Position numbers and translations under genes: made by a program. From assembly GCF_000003815.2 (NCBI RefSeq), contig NC_049996.1, positions 15,079,926-15,100,941 on the forward strand: DNA of 21,016 nt. The letters run 5' to 3'. Shown here piece by piece: positions 19,430 through 21,016 of this stretch. Origin of the DNA: Branchiostoma floridae. Lineage: Eukaryota > Chordata > Leptocardii > Amphioxiformes > Branchiostomatidae. The notes under the pieces are model-generated. The model did no database searches, was not told the DNA's origin, and saw only the letters and a list, made by a program, of their open reading frames with translations. Position 1 is the first letter of the stretch. The number at the start of each line of letters is the position of its first letter.

Positions 19430-19660
19430 GGGCAGCCCGGGTCTTTCTCGGTCTTTCCCCTTGACCTTAAATTAGTTCAGGCCCTCGGCTAATTCTTCAA
19501 AATGGCTGCAATGGTGGGCGAGGATAACTCCTGCGACCTATCCACACTAGACAGGCAGACGCCAGCCAATGAAATTGATAGGCAGCTATTTTTGGCAACT
19601 TTGTATGACAACGTCATCCACGCAATGTCTGTCTGTCCAATATGTCAATCACCCTCGTCA
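19430..19660 (-). promoter_or_regulatory. Probable promoter and 5' UTR of the minus-strand gene
   Basis: This block is richer in GC and CpG than most of the window. It carries two CCAAT boxes on the plus strand (19566-19570 and 19637-19641), which read ATTGG towards the minus-strand exon. A CAAAATGGCTGC motif at 19497-19508 matches the YY1 consensus often found at transcription starts of housekeeping genes. A CRE-like TGACAACGTCA spacing lies near 19606-19616. There is no clear TATA box. A third CCAAT lies at 19938-19942 in another GC-richer patch. The arrangement fits a TATA-less promoter firing leftward. A 66-codon plus-strand frame starts at the YY1-like ATG (19502-19702), so a divergent transcript cannot be excluded. 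The transcription start is not determined. Confidence 0.4.
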
Positions 19661-19702
19661 GGATATCAAAAAAAGTCAGTGGCTCAAAGCCCAGTATGCT
19701 AA

Positions 19703-20769
19703 GTAGGCAGGACATCTCAAATGAGCGAAAGCACATCCTGAAAAAACAAGGTCTGTCTACACGATCCAACAGACTGTGACTACAGGCATCCAAACATGAT
19801 TAGGCTTTCCACCAACCCCCCCTGTAGAAACTTAGCACTTGCCCTCGCCCAGTGCCTTTATTTTTGCCCTTTGGAATCCTAAACATCGGAAGCATCCCGA
19901 CCTGGAATGCCATCGGCGTTCTAGTCCCCTGTAACAACCAATCACAGCGCAGGAAGCGCCCCTTACTTTACAACTTTGTCTGGCCGCCTTTCTTAAACGC
20001 CGGTAATCTTATCAACTTCTTATCTTGGCAACAAGTTCGTCAAACTCTGATCAAGCTGCTTAATTAAAACTAAGATAAAGATAAAACAATACAAGTTGTT
20101 GGTAAATGACTTTCTGAACTGCAAAGAATCAGCTAATATTGAATGTAGTTATATACACAAAGGACAGTGTTACATTTGAAGTATCAACTTTCTAACTCGT
20201 AACGTTAAAAGCTTGTTTGATGATGATGTCATGAAACATTACCATATATGGCTTTCTCTTTAGATTGACTATTAAATATGATTTAAGTAAACCATAACAT
20301 ATCACTTTTAAATCTAGATCATTTACTTCTAGATAAAAGATAGCTGTCAAATGAATGTTGTATCAGTAAACATGTACTACAATTTATTATGTTTTCTGTG
20401 GCAGGTAAAAACATAACGTTTTTGCTGGTGTGTAACCTTTTTATTTCTTCTGTTAGGAGCCAATCAGAGCTTAGAAACATTTTAGGATTATCAACTGTTA
20501 TAAAAAAAAATTTCACTTGCATACAATACTATATAGCAAGCCTAATGGCACAGTATTGTGTGCAGGCAGCTTGAGAAAAGGCCACAGGTACAGGAAAAAC
20601 ATTCTGCATTTTCGCAAAAATGTTGCTAATCTAGTTTTATTGTCTTTACAAGTAGTCATCCTTGACTGTATAAGGTGTTTCATCAATGTAAGCTAATTGT
20701 TATTTTCTCATCTATCATTATCTTCTTTTTTTGTGTGGTCTACGCTAAATTGTACAAAAGAAACTGAGA
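19703..20769. other. No supported gene
   Basis: A GC-richer patch at 19840-20000 has a CCAAT box at 19938-19942 and may belong to the promoter region of the minus-strand gene. The remainder is AT-rich with repeated AACGTTA motifs and no open frame with supporting signals. Confidence 0.5.
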
Positions 20770-20981
20770 TACTGTAAATGCAGAAAATTTTGCGGTGGAT
20801 TAATGTTCGCGGTTTTCGCGGTGGCAGCTTCACCGCGAACTTAAAACCACCGCAAACATTTTTCCATGGCAGTAAGAGACTACAGTGCATGGTGCTACCG
20901 CGAAATTAAAACCACCGCGAAAAGTCCTTTTTCCCGCAACCGCGAAATTAAATCCCCGCGAACTTAAATACATTTACAGTA
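20770..20981. mobile_element. GCGG-rich MITE-like element, copy D
   Basis: TACTGTAAATGCAGAAAATT and ACATTTACAGTA ends. The interior has intact GTTCGCGGTTTTCGCGGTGG and its reverse-complement partners CACCGCGAACTTAAAACCAC and AACCGCGAAATTAAATCCCC. It keeps the most CG sites and most complete symmetry of the four copies, so it is probably the youngest. The short minus-strand frame over it is not a gene. Confidence 0.9.
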
Positions 20982-21016
20982 CTTGACTGTATCTTTGCAG
21001 TCTTTACTTCCTGTGG

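Noticed and set aside
1-21016. tRNA, rRNA, snRNA or CRISPR features.
   Set aside because: No B-box (GGTTCGANTCC-like) pairs, conserved rRNA or snRNA segments, or regularly spaced repeat-spacer units were seen; the tandem arrays have no unique spacers.

Overview
The window reads as animal nuclear DNA that is almost wholly non-coding: AT-leaning, no long open frames, several short frames with vertebrate/invertebrate-style GT-AG splice signals, and a dense load of small interspersed repeats. The style of the repeats (short elements rich in GCGGTGG/CCACCGCGAA between TACTGTA...TACAGTA ends, and many GTACATGTAC palindromes) suggests amphioxus (Branchiostoma). That assignment is an inference from repeat character, not from an identified gene. 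I see no bacterial-type operon, rRNA, tRNA or CRISPR array.

The best gene evidence is at the right. A minus-strand first coding exon at 19316-19426 has an upstream in-frame stop, a good start context and a good donor, and follows a relatively GC-rich promoter-like block with CCAAT boxes and a YY1-like motif. The 37 residues are acidic and proline-rich and I do not recognise the family. If this gene is real, most of the window to its left is intron. Minus-strand exon candidates with good splice sites and open frames lie at 18970-19033, 18208-18270, 15645-15668 (24 nt), 14197-14237, 9309-9428 and 5615-5656 (42 nt). The first joins exon 1 in phase, but no complete chain could be proven and none is assigned to a known protein.

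The rest is repeats. Four copies of a GCGG-rich MITE-like element lie at about 4900, 10968, 15412 and 20770. Four copies of a second MITE-like family, with ends reading TTCACCTTTATCC, lie at about 2968, 3801, 5309 and 12424. A near-perfect fold-back element at 8480-8669 is flanked by a probable 9-bp target duplication. A third element family is present at 16068-16262 and, expanded, at 2371-2690. A dispersed repeat pair lies at 7897-8124 and 15119-15349, with an inverted-repeat pair beside the second copy. An element with AACCCTTGTC ends spans 17373-17753 and holds what looks like a retroposon 3' tail.

Between 6167 and 7890 lies a striking tandem-repeat tract: three units of about 145 bp that share one open 13-residue segment, then a 1.1-kb minisatellite built on GATCATTATAGATGGGGG with a 249-bp higher-order period. 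A second tandem duplication of about 240 bp is at 13541-14009. I found no convincing new biological system. The most interesting items are the higher-order minisatellite, the fold-back element and the possible microexon-rich gene.
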